Shown here in pieces: positions 29,101 to 35,800 of a stretch of DNA of 36,451 nt; position 1 is the stretch's first letter, and every line of letters starts with the position of its first letter. The notes under the pieces are model-generated. The model worked only from the letters and a program-made list of their open reading frames with translations. It made no database searches and was not told where the DNA came from. The translations under genes were made by a program, and so were the position numbers. This stretch comes from CAVZLD01 sp964522605 (GTDB lineage Bacteria; Planctomycetota; Planctomycetia; Pirellulales; Pirellulaceae): NCBI GenBank assembly GCA_964522605.1, contig CAZFWV010000033.1, positions 1 through 36,451 of the forward strand, in the 5' to 3' direction.

Positions 29101-32100
29101 CACTGTGATCCAGGGTGACAACAAACTGCCCACTGGCGGTGCCAATCGTTCCGACGTGCGTCTCGCTCAAGGACATCCCAAAGGCAAAATCGATCCGCAC
29201 ATCCTCGGCGCCGCCGAATACCAGGTCCAGGGTCGCATCACCATGAAGTGACAGTGTGGTGACCGAGGGGATATTCAGGTCCACTCCACCATGGACCGTG
29301 ATCCGTAAGCCGTCACCCAAGTCGTCTAAGTTCGCGGCCTTGAAGGTGGGTTCCAGCCAATAGGCACCGACGTCCGTGCCGCTGGGATTCACGCCGAGAT
29401 CGTCGTCGTCATCCGCCCCGGCGATCTCGTCGCCGTCGATATCGATGTAGCCGTCGATGACGTGATACGAAGCAAAGACACGATTGCCAGCCGAATCGAT
29501 CGCGACCTTCAGGATTTCTCCGTCATCATCCGCATCGAGAACGCCACTGCGGTTCATGTCCAGACGTCCCGCGACCACCGGAACACCACCCAGAGTACCG
29601 TCGTCTTCGGCGTCGGCATCCCCGTCACCATCGATGTCCACTTGACCGTCTACGATCCCGGGCGCAAGCACAAAATCAAGCAGCCAGTTCCGTGGATCCT
29701 CGCCGATGACCGCGTTGTCCTCCGCGTCTAACGTGACGTTGCCGTCACGATCGATATCTACATACCCATCGATCACCGGATAGGCGACCACCTGCCTGGT
29801 GCCATCCGGATCGACAACGACATCGAAGATTTCGCCGTCGTCTGCATCATCAACGGACCCGTCTTCATTCATGTCCAGACGTCCATCAATCACCGAAATG
29901 TTCCCCAATGATCCTGCATCACTGCCATTGATCGTGCCGTCGCGATTCACATCGACTCCACCGCCCACGATTGCGCTGCCGATGACGAACGAAACGGTCG
30001 TTTCCGTGACGTGGGTNNNNNNNNNNNNNNNNNNNNNNNNNNNNNNNNNNNNNNNNNNNNNNNNNNNNNNNNNNNNNNNNNNNNNNNNNNNNNNNNNNNN
30101 NNNNNNNNNNNNNNNNTCACTTAGATCGGCGAAGATCTTGGTCGGAACCTTGACGACGGTGGCCAACGACAATTCGCCGGTAACCAGCACCTTACCCGTT
30201 GTATCGAGCAAGACGTCGGCATCCGCCTTGATGAGGAACTCCGGAACTCGTGGTTGGAAGCTGACGGTGGCACCCAGCTCGAGCACCATATCGTCGTTGA
30301 GAAAGGCCCAGCTTCCCGCGTTCGCTTGGTTCACAACTTGCTCGTCTAGTTGCTCCTCCCACTGGATCATGGACAGGTTTTTGGTCGAGGCAAAGCCCGG
30401 GTCGCGCAGGTCGGCCGGATCGGAAATGCTGATTTTCTCGACCTCAATCGTACCGCCGAAAGAGTAATTTGCTGCATCGGACTCGGTGTCGCCTCCACCG
30501 GTCAGGTAGGTAATCTTGTTTCCATCAACGGCCGTCACGACGAATCGGTCTTCCCCGATACTCTTCAGGTCTGGATCACCCGCGGCGGGGATGCGAAACT
30601 CGTCACCGACCTGGAAATTGTGGTCCGGAACGGTGAGTGTAATCTGCACGGGCGTAGCCGCGTTGCCCAAAGCAATCGCTGTATTATCATCGTCAACATT
30701 GATGTCTTCGCTGACGGTGTAGGGGGGCCTTACCTGTAAGTCTTCAAGAGTCGAGTTGAAGCGGATGCCTCCTCGCACTTGGGTGAGCGAAAGACCCGTG
30801 ATCGGCTCAAGAAGAACGGGGGCACTCGCGAAGACAAAGAACTGCAGCGGACCTTTTTCGGAAATCGCGAAATTGAGCCCAAATTCTCTGTCGATCAGGC
30901 TGACCGATTTCCCTTTCGAATCTTTGACCGGGTTTCCCTCGGAGTCCTTCTTCTTTCTGGCCATTTCCAGAAAGCCTTTAACGGCCAGATAACCGATCGT
31001 GTCCACCGTATCATTCACACTCACAGCGATGCCACCGTCGGCTTTAATCCCGACCTCCTTATAGATGAACCCACCACCAATCGTGATGATGCTGGGAACG
31101 GTGATCTGAACTCGCCCCGAAATGCCAGAAAGGTCACTGACCGGTGATTCGGCATACGAAACCTTCCCGTCGGAGTTTCGCGTCCCCTTGGATAGGCGAT
31201 CCATGTTGAACGTGACACTGTTCGAACCTTCGATGGTGAGCACTTGAAAGAGCAGCGCATTAATCCAGTCAACACTGGTATCAATTCCAACGAAATTCGT
31301 CTCCATTTCGAGCGAGCTGTCCGAGTCATCAGCGCGGAAATCATCGAAGGTCAGCCGGAGATCCTCGATTTCCGTCACGAGCCAACTCAGGCTTGGCCAG
31401 ATGTCGGCCCCACTGACCGAATCCAGGTCCAGGAAACTGCTGTTGTCCCCAGGGGCCAATTGGATCGTCCCGAACACGGCGGACGAATCGTTGTCGTCTG
31501 AGTCGCTAATCCCGATGTCCAACCCCTCGGGGATCAGTGAACCCGAGGTGGACTCCACCAGGACCTCGCCGATCCAATGGTCGCTGGCATAGGACAACTC
31601 CGAGAAAGTCAGCGTCAAATCTGCCAGCTCGAGATCCGCCCCACCTGCCGGCGTCGTACCCACGGTGACAATGTTGGGAATCTCACCGTCAACGCTCGTG
31701 AAGGTTGCGTACTCTCCGGTCGGCGGGTTGCTGGTGTCAAAGCTCTCGAGAAGTTCGTCAATGACATCATTCAGCCGCGCCCCATCGGTCAATTGGAAGG
31801 TTGGTTCGTCGATTACCGAGCTGGACTGGGGCACGTCCGACATCACGTTGACGAACCGTCGCTCGCCCGTACTCACGAAGTAGCTCATCACGTCGGGCCC
31901 GTCGGGTGATCCTGGGTCTGTGTGGCCAAAGCCCAGGACGTGGCCCAACTCGTGCGTCATGACCGTCAGCAGGTCGATGCGTCCTGAGGCCGGACTGCTC
32001 GCGTCTGCGGCCAGGCGAGTGTCGCTGAGAAACTCGCCGAACTCCGAGTTGTCGGCTGGGGTCGGATCGACGAACCAGCCGTACCCGGCAGCATCAAGGT

Positions 32101-32476
32101 CCAGCTGGATGGTTTCACCCACCGTCTGGCCAAGGACCCCACTGGGCAAATCGATGAGGCGAACATCGATCGGGTTCCCTCGGTCGCTGACCGCAGGCAG
32201 GATTTCGATGCCGGACCACGACAAGGCTGCCTGTTGCAGGATGGGGGCGAGAACCTGATCACTGAGGCGTACGTCGCCCGGAGCCTCGGTGGTCATCGGG
32301 GAGGAGGGGCTCGCGTACAAGAGTCCTTCTGCTTCGATCCCCAGACTTACGGCCAACGCCAGGCGCTCTTCCAGCGGCTCCATGACCAGCGGCCGCTCAA
32401 AGAGAGGAAGCCCCCCTACCATCAGTCTGTGCCGGTACTTGGGCACCGCACGTCCGCTTCGATTTCGCTTCCTCAT
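23162..32476 (-). CDS. Giant surface protein with two matrixin-type modules
   Basis: About 3104 aa as drawn; the length is uncertain because of a 100-N gap at residues ~787-820. The ATG at 32476 has GGAG 8 nt upstream. MEPLEERLAL (32-41) is the planctomycete surface signal. Approximate order: matrixin-like zinc protease module with HELGHVLGFGH (175-185); long beta-rich region; an array of calcium-loop repeats (829-1035); further beta-rich repeats; an RTX-like calcium block (GDDGDDYLEGGNGKDQLHGG, ~1680-1712); a polymorphic-membrane-protein-type parallel beta-helix opened by LSLREAIELTNANPGADTI (~1950-2285); PKD-like domains (~2290-2505); and a second matrixin-like module with HEFGHVLGLDH (2943-2953). 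Both protease modules also share an AAGYGW motif. Likely a calcium-stabilised adhesin or surface protease. It lies downstream of the sigma factor and kinase genes on the same strand. Confidence 0.85.
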   Translation of the reverse strand: MRKRNRSGRAVPKYRHRLMVGGLPLFERPLVMEPLEERLALAVSLGIEAEGLLYASPSSPMTTEAPGDVRLSDQVLAPILQQAALSWSGIEILPAVSDRGNPIDVRLIDLPSGVLGQTVGETIQLDLDAAGYGWFVDPTPADNSEFGEFLSDTRLAADASSPASGRIDLLTVMTHELGHVLGFGHTDPGSPDGPDVMSYFVSTGERRFVNVMSDVPQSSSVIDEPTFQLTDGARLNDVIDELLESFDTSNPPTGEYATFTSVDGEIPNIVTVGTTPAGGADLELADLTLTFSELSYASDHWIGEVLVESTSGSLIPEGLDIGISDSDDNDSSAVFGTIQLAPGDNSSFLDLDSVSGADIWPSLSWLVTEIEDLRLTFDDFRADDSDSSLEMETNFVGIDTSVDWINALLFQVLTIEGSNSVTFNMDRLSKGTRNSDGKVSYAESPVSDLSGISGRVQITVPSIITIGGGFIYKEVGIKADGGIAVSVNDTVDTIGYLAVKGFLEMARKKKDSEGNPVKDSKGKSVSLIDREFGLNFAISEKGPLQFFVFASAPVLLEPITGLSLTQVRGGIRFNSTLEDLQVRPPYTVSEDINVDDDNTAIALGNAATPVQITLTVPDHNFQVGDEFRIPAAGDPDLKSIGEDRFVVTAVDGNKITYLTGGGDTESDAANYSFGGTIEVEKISISDPADLRDPGFASTKNLSMIQWEEQLDEQVVNQANAGSWAFLNDDMVLELGATVSFQPRVPEFLIKADADVLLDTTGKVLVTGELSLATVVKVPTKIFADLSXXXXXXXXXXXXXXXXXXXXXXXXXXXXXXXXXXTHVTETTVSFVIGSAIVGGGVDVNRDGTINGSDAGSLGNISVIDGRLDMNEDGSVDDADDGEIFDVVVDPDGTRQVVAYPVIDGYVDIDRDGNVTLDAEDNAVIGEDPRNWLLDFVLAPGIVDGQVDIDGDGDADAEDDGTLGGVPVVAGRLDMNRSGVLDADDDGEILKVAIDSAGNRVFASYHVIDGYIDIDGDEIAGADDDDDLGVNPSGTDVGAYWLEPTFKAANLDDLGDGLRITVHGGVDLNIPSVTTLSLHGDATLDLVFGGAEDVRIDFAFGMSLSETHVGTIGTASGQFVVTLDHSGGPEAGGVSLPKVEIWGAAILATDFGFLESVGLYAEASGLLVINNTSEDKDPITLDNTAGTATIVPTAQTFALRLAGNVDFRIDFDSSGDFEEDESVFQIGGIFVLEFSAAQGFNVALFDEQAGSVVPASLTLGPPDKPLLEFGVLGFLAIRNDGFAADLVLTFDAALPGDLASIRGTAVLIVNTTGVDVVFEIPDDVTDPNRDPGLEFRIPKAAPVDPSGILAAPESGQSDANLQALIGGSPTWDEGPAGPYGVVFLAGELNLLSILELNVSGYVLLSKEVVSLEANFSAAGNFLNLASASVHGTLFFSSQGEFVLDVGGNIQLGPDGFNISGTADLEIRYLDDDEEGSQGNLQFVLDISGSLWISAEVFYIPIGPIGVGVDYNSGSGEISISVGVLVPVIKKACTRIPFIGRVCVYYPYLEQRYFSFNVGTLTLPQEGTPPPAYVLGQVDDDGLLTLNVGPDAAMRNLAVDQVHEGVVIDDVSAGSTTGQKISITMFGVTQTFDNVTKVLIPNMGNGDDFVEILAGVATDVEVHLGDDQDRVTNRGSGLVIAYGDDGDDYLEGGNGKDQLHGGLGDDEFVIGVSDLALLEEVDGGEGEDEIIILGDDAAQDLRVAMDSENQVWIRSYSSSSETGSVGLQRVEAINLSGGRGADKFFVNGQLEQAGVTSGVVIDMGSVDSDSDQPPTPDEASDLLHLVLSEDSDQFQMVPTDQGVHSIWKNHFNLNVVSGYASDNDRVEVLTAGGDDLVALFFDPEQYGTDPTQGGPVDPDAVQEVFFTDSSDLPYGPTYSFKNVEDLMIGALVVDSSEDESDDDFSAGDLSLREAIELTNANPGADTIVFATDLVGETILLTAGELLITDDLAITGPGPHQLTISGNQASRIFRVSDSDDDTKNTVKIRGLSLMDGSADHGGAVDNQESLTLATCFVATNSATGSGGGIFNRGALIVTDSTLAGNSSDQSGGAIANWNGTASVINSTISENEAGLDGGGIVNDSGGELFVINATIANNTADVDDNETGAGGGIGTKAGSSTKLYNTLVAANVRKTSSPIADDLSGDVGLESAFNLIGDAINNGGLNNNVNNNQVGVADLSWLAPLGDYGGPTWTMELEPGSPATDGGSNALAIDPDGIPLPTDQRGAGFPRVIGERVDIGAVECPNQPPTVEAGPDRSVPEYTLQEFAMSFFDLGPRGTHTATIDWGDETPPVEVGEVEEEEAVWPTGVAGTVAGSHMYVEDGVYTVTVTVTDDDDAVHTDTAKINVENVAPTVVATPNPSSIQYSDPVVPITITGTDTPADTMTIKLVTWYTDLEGNTVNLTELQGLGQMQLPDAGTLAGALSMNPVTQEGGFAEWQISGIADLEPGEYEIVATVTDDDGGKTDVSILLTIEPEDAVPTYAASLLYTTDPRNPNQLEMELRAVVQDISFFAGHPDYDPDAGEITHVSPDGLPTATVTFEITNQDGPGSWTLSGVPILPLDADPLTGVSVATLSVPDLFGDKDVATTLEITTSVEGFYFGSEVVLVTVAKPDGDFITGGGYLTETDSYGGVATVLDADGQPHDVPLDVAEGSKMNLGFSVKYNKQLTNLQGNFSSILRMSDGTQWKVKSTATRSLGVNLHPFSDSTHPQYDPIYEGVYVADFQSKANLINLDTGESQGGLIMYVHMTDFGEPGSQDEVSTPDRIGFSLWNAENGTLVFATSWNGSAAVEQDLPGGNVQIHTKRLNVANGPAAEPQQGVELNDATLQSVVQEAKNAWLQAGLDPHERELLRNVSVQVGSLEGTVLGCRFADHVWIDRDAAGYGWSIGPGQRTNSGYGNIDLLSVVTHEFGHVLGLDHDAPYDVMAPTLGPNVRTTVSLRSSFQAQPSGDFIDAYDLLPIHPTSPRPSSAIGSTLPTQVSATRQKLAQRYRGVHLRDQIFESLAFTLLHAEPFDSDGGVIDEAGGEVDLVDDLANILLRLTTHEGGVDLKTGIDQDGIINRNSLQNEQG
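29370..29990 (-). repeat. Calcium-loop (EF-hand-like) repeat array in giant gene
   Basis: Translated on the minus strand, six Asp/Gly-rich loops follow each other: VDVNRDGTINGSD, RLDMNEDGSVDDADDG, YVDIDRDGNVTLDAED, QVDIDGDGDADAEDDG, RLDMNRSGVLDADDDG and YIDIDGDEIAGADDDD. They group into two copies of a three-loop unit of roughly 95-100 residues. Each loop resembles a dockerin/EF-hand calcium site. The array starts immediately after the assembly gap in coding order. Confidence 0.8.
30017..30116. other. Assembly gap, 100 N
   Basis: Exactly 100 undetermined bases, the usual filler for a gap of unknown size. Both flanks encode the same giant minus-strand protein in the same frame as drawn, but true length and continuity are unknown. 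The gap abuts the calcium-loop repeat array, so more repeats are a likely cause. Confidence 0.98.
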
Positions 32477-32853
32477 CACTTCAGCTCCATGATTTCATTA
32501 CCACCACGGATGGTGGCTGGGGACGCTGGGGACTCAAAAAAAGACTCAGTCGTCGAGTGTTGAGGGGCTTGGCCACGGTATGGGGCCCACCTCGCTGCGA
32601 GTCATTCCAGAACGCACATGCGGACGACACCCTCTGAGGGCTCGCCTTCAACAAGCGGCGGATTCCAGAAAGCCGCTTGAGCGACAGATTGTGGTGGCGG
32701 CGTCACCGTGCAATGGAGCACACTGCACGCCTCTTATAGGTTTAACGCAAAGCTATAACGCGAAATCTGTCTTGACTCGCGATTGAGCTTTCCGCGCCAG
32801 AGCAGGCGGTCATTCAGCGGGAATCGGCAGCGGAGCGCAGGTCGGAAGGCAAC
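32477..32853. other. Intergenic region upstream of giant gene
   Basis: No gene is supported here. On the minus strand it separates the kinase stop from the giant-gene start. It contains two perfect small inverted repeats: CAAGCGGC/GCCGCTTG (32652-32659 with 32672-32679, 12-nt loop) and CCACCA/TGGTGG (32501-32506 with 32511-32516, 4-nt loop). The second lies about 13 nt ahead of the GGAG ribosome binding site, in the probable leader. Neither is followed by a T-run. A separate promoter for the giant gene is plausible but not visible as consensus boxes. Confidence 0.5.
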
Positions 32854-35082
32854 CTACTTCTTGCCGTTCAAGATGGCGATCAGTCGGAAGCCGAGGCTGG
32901 GGTACCGGAAGTCAGGCGGCCGGCCGCAGCGGACTGCCGAGCGGCAGTAACAGGGGGGATAGCCGAAGCAGCCGCCGCGATAGGCACGTTCCGGCCCCTC
33001 GGGAGCCCCCTCGGGGGTGACGCGTTGAGCCCGCGCGTATTGATCGGCGACAAAGTGGTCGGCACACCACTCCCACACGTTACCGTAGGTATCGAAAAGC
33101 CCCCAGGCGTTCGCCTTTAGCTGGCCCACTTCATGTATCTTGCTTTCCGCATTGTCAATAAACCACGCATACTGTTCCAATTCATCTGCGTTGTCGCCAA
33201 AAAAGAACGGCGTTTCGGTGCCGGCGCGACACGCGAATTCCCATTGGGCTTCGGTAGGGAGTGCAAACGTCATCGCCCACCGGCCCAGCGGCGTATCCGT
33301 GGCGGCTACACCCAGGGTGTTCGCGCCGGCCTGCCTCAGGAACTGCCGGATGTCGTACCAGCTGACGTTTGTCACGGGATTGGTCGGATTTCGATCCCGC
33401 GCGTTGGCGGGGTTGTGACCCATCACCGTTTCCCACTGGGACTGAGTGACCTCGCATTTCCCCAAATAGAACGGCTGATTGATTTGCATGCGATGTTGGG
33501 GTCCTTCTGCCCAGATCCAACTGACCGTCCACGGCTCGGTCGCGGCCACCGCCTCGTTCCGGAAACGTTCCTGCTGCTGCGGGGACGATCCCATCAGAAA
33601 CTCGCCGGGCGGAATCAGCACGAACTGCATGCCCAACGAGTTTTCCCACTCCACCGGCAGGCCCAGGTAGTTGGCCCAGTCCAGCTGGTGCTGCTTCGCC
33701 TGCTCCGAAGTGAACGGCGTGACGGCCAAAGGCGGTGTTTCGCCGTCGCCGGCAGTCAGCAGCCAGTTGCCCGACTGCGCGGAGGTGACTTCCGTGTTCG
33801 AACGGTCCTCAGGCCTCATGGAGCCGAGCATGAGACCGGCCAACAACGCAGCCGCCACGATCCCAATGCCGACCTGCGCCGCGATCGCGCGGCGCGTCTT
33901 CCAGATGGGTTGCCTTGATGGAGAGAGAGCCTTGCCGGCCTCCGTGCTATCCTCAGGCGTTTGCGTCAATCGGCAACGCTGCAAGTCGTCGACCACCTCA
34001 CTCATCGACGCCTGTCGGGCTGCCGGTGTCTTGGCCAGCATCCGCTGGAAGACTCGATCTAGACATCTCGGTATATCTCGGCGTGTTGCGAGAAGTGAAG
34101 GAATCGGGCTTTGATGGTGGGATGTCAGGATCCGGAACTCCGAATCCCCGGGATACGGCGGACGCCCGATCAGCAGGTAGTGCAGCGTACATCCCAGGCT
34201 GTAAATGTCAGCACGCTGGTCAACGGAATGGCTATCAGAGGCCTGCTCTGGCGCCATGTACTCGGCTGTGCCCATGGTTTGGCCGATCCGTGTCAGATCG
34301 CCGCCGCCTTTCTCCTCAAGCCGCCATCGTGCGAGGCCCAGGTCGAGAATCTTCAGCTGACCGTGGGAATCAACCATCAAGTTGGAGGGTTTGACATCCC
34401 GGTGGATGAGACCGTGTTCGTGGGCGTGTTGCAGTCCCGTGGCCGCCTGACAGATCAGTCGGCATGCCTCGCCCACTGCCAAAGGGCCCCGTTGTTGGAC
34501 GAGCTTCGCCAGATCGATACCGTCGATGTACTCGAGGACCAAGCAGCAAGTTCCTTCGATCTCGCGGGCGTCCAGGGCACGGACAATGTGGAAATGGTCC
34601 AGGCTGCCGACGGCTTTCATTTCCCTTTCTAACCGAGCGTACGTCCGTTCGTTCGCCCGTTCGTCCGAGGGGAGAACTTTGAGGGCGACAGTCCGGTCCA
34701 GTCGGGTGTGCACGGCTTTGTAGACCGTGCCCATTCCGCCTTCCCCCAGTTTCTCTAAGATCCGGTACTCGCCCAACTCGCCGGAAATACTCGGCGCAAG
34801 TTCGGTCACCGTCGTGTTGCGTTGAAAGGTGGAATCGCCGATCGCTTTCGCCCGGGTGACCGCCTCCTGAAACTGAGATTCCTTCAGGAAGGTATCCGGC
34901 GCCAAGGGGCGACGCAGCCCGTCAATCAGCGTGTCCGTGGCGTCGTTCAGCGTTTGCAGTTTCGCCTGGCAACTTGGACAGTGTTGCATGTGGGCGAACA
35001 AGGGGTCCGCCACCTCGACGGGCATTAATCCCGCGAGCCAGTCTTGAAGATCTTGATTCCTGGGGCAGTCGTCGTTCGTCAT
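32854..35082 (-). CDS. Ser/Thr protein kinase with zinc-finger and SUMF1 domains
   Basis: A 742-aa membrane signalling protein. Residues 6-38 form an anti-sigma-type zinc-binding motif (C6, H31-x3-C35-x2-C38). The kinase domain spans ~104-372, with GEGGMG (113-118), Lys135 in VALK, HRDVKPSN (Asp229), DLG (247-249) in place of DFG, and GTAEYMAPEQ; all core catalytic positions are present. One membrane helix lies at ~399-421. Residues ~480-742 are a formylglycine-generating-enzyme/SUMF1 fold (MQFVLIPPGEFLMGSS, LPTEAQWEFACRAG, YGNVWEWCADHF, YRGGCF...GFRL), probably a sensor or ligand-binding domain. It is unusually Cys-rich near the end (C705, C711, C713, C719). The membrane helix implies an extracytoplasmic SUMF1 domain. 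The ECF sigma gene lies 88 bp upstream on the same strand, so the zinc motif may contact that sigma factor. The ribosome binding site is weak. Confidence 0.92.
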   Translation of the reverse strand: MTNDDCPRNQDLQDWLAGLMPVEVADPLFAHMQHCPSCQAKLQTLNDATDTLIDGLRRPLAPDTFLKESQFQEAVTRAKAIGDSTFQRNTTVTELAPSISGELGEYRILEKLGEGGMGTVYKAVHTRLDRTVALKVLPSDERANERTYARLEREMKAVGSLDHFHIVRALDAREIEGTCCLVLEYIDGIDLAKLVQQRGPLAVGEACRLICQAATGLQHAHEHGLIHRDVKPSNLMVDSHGQLKILDLGLARWRLEEKGGGDLTRIGQTMGTAEYMAPEQASDSHSVDQRADIYSLGCTLHYLLIGRPPYPGDSEFRILTSHHQSPIPSLLATRRDIPRCLDRVFQRMLAKTPAARQASMSEVVDDLQRCRLTQTPEDSTEAGKALSPSRQPIWKTRRAIAAQVGIGIVAAALLAGLMLGSMRPEDRSNTEVTSAQSGNWLLTAGDGETPPLAVTPFTSEQAKQHQLDWANYLGLPVEWENSLGMQFVLIPPGEFLMGSSPQQQERFRNEAVAATEPWTVSWIWAEGPQHRMQINQPFYLGKCEVTQSQWETVMGHNPANARDRNPTNPVTNVSWYDIRQFLRQAGANTLGVAATDTPLGRWAMTFALPTEAQWEFACRAGTETPFFFGDNADELEQYAWFIDNAESKIHEVGQLKANAWGLFDTYGNVWEWCADHFVADQYARAQRVTPEGAPEGPERAYRGGCFGYPPCYCRSAVRCGRPPDFRYPSLGFRLIAILNGKK

Positions 35083-35170
35083 CGCTAGGCGCTGGCACCT
35101 CCCGGTGGTCTAACGCGGCGCTATCACGTGACTTCTTCCGGGTTGCTCGACGACAACCGTCACGGGGCGA

Positions 35171-35800
35171 TTAGGGCAATAGACCGTCTATTTCCTGGCG
35201 TGCGAGTTGCAGCACGCGGTACTTTGCCTGGTGCACTGCCTGGAGACTCATTCCCAATTCTGCCGCGACGTCGGGTCCGGACCGCGCGTCCGCGACCAGT
35301 CGCCAAAATGCTTGCCAAGTGCGCTCCTCCACGCGCGGACGGATCAATTCCATCAAGCGATGCGCAAGAATTGCTTCGTCTGAATGATCCCAGGCCGCAT
35401 CGGAGATTGCGGGCAGCGGGGCGGTCATGCGGCAGAAACGTTCGTGGGCCGTGCTTCCACCAAAGGCGACTGGCTGCCGCTTCTGGTGCCGGGCTTGATC
35501 GCAGATTTTGTGACGCGTAAGCGTCCAGAGCCAACCCCGGAAGCTATCGCCGGGCCGATCACGCCGGAAGCTCTTCAGGTGAGTTGCCACGGCGAGGAAG
35601 ACTTCCTGCAGGACGTCCGGGGCCTCGTCCGCTTTGATCCCCGCCCGGCGGCACCAGTGGTAGACCAACGGAGCGTACACATCCACCAACCGCTCCCACG
35701 CCACGTGGTCGCAGTCTCTCACCCGTTCCAGCAGACTCAGCGAAGTTGCGGGCGATGTCTCAGGTCGCTCGCCGCTCTTCGCATCGCTTCGCTGGTTCAT
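35171..35800 (-). CDS. ECF RNA polymerase sigma factor
   Basis: A 209-aa extracytoplasmic-function sigma factor. The frame is open 83 codons further upstream, but MNQRSDAKSG at 35800 is the natural start because the sigma region 2 follows closely. Region 2 spans ~20-110 with VDVYAPLVYHWCRRAGI, DEAPDVLQEVFLAVA (polymerase-binding helix) and FRGWLWTLTRHKICDQAR (-10 recognition). Region 4 is ~155-205, with the helix-turn-helix GPDVAAELGMSLQAVHQAKY (-35 recognition). Sigma factors of this kind next to a Ser/Thr kinase are a recognised planctomycete arrangement in which the kinase replaces or supplements a classical anti-sigma factor. The kinase gene follows after 88 bp, so the two are likely co-transcribed. 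Targets are unknown. Confidence 0.92.
   Translation of the reverse strand: MNQRSDAKSGERPETSPATSLSLLERVRDCDHVAWERLVDVYAPLVYHWCRRAGIKADEAPDVLQEVFLAVATHLKSFRRDRPGDSFRGWLWTLTRHKICDQARHQKRQPVAFGGSTAHERFCRMTAPLPAISDAAWDHSDEAILAHRLMELIRPRVEERTWQAFWRLVADARSGPDVAAELGMSLQAVHQAKYRVLQLARQEIDGLLP

Noticed and set aside
32580..32786. 68-aa plus-strand open frame between kinase and giant genes
   Set aside because: It spans an inverted repeat, lacks a ribosome binding site and shows no recognisable motif.
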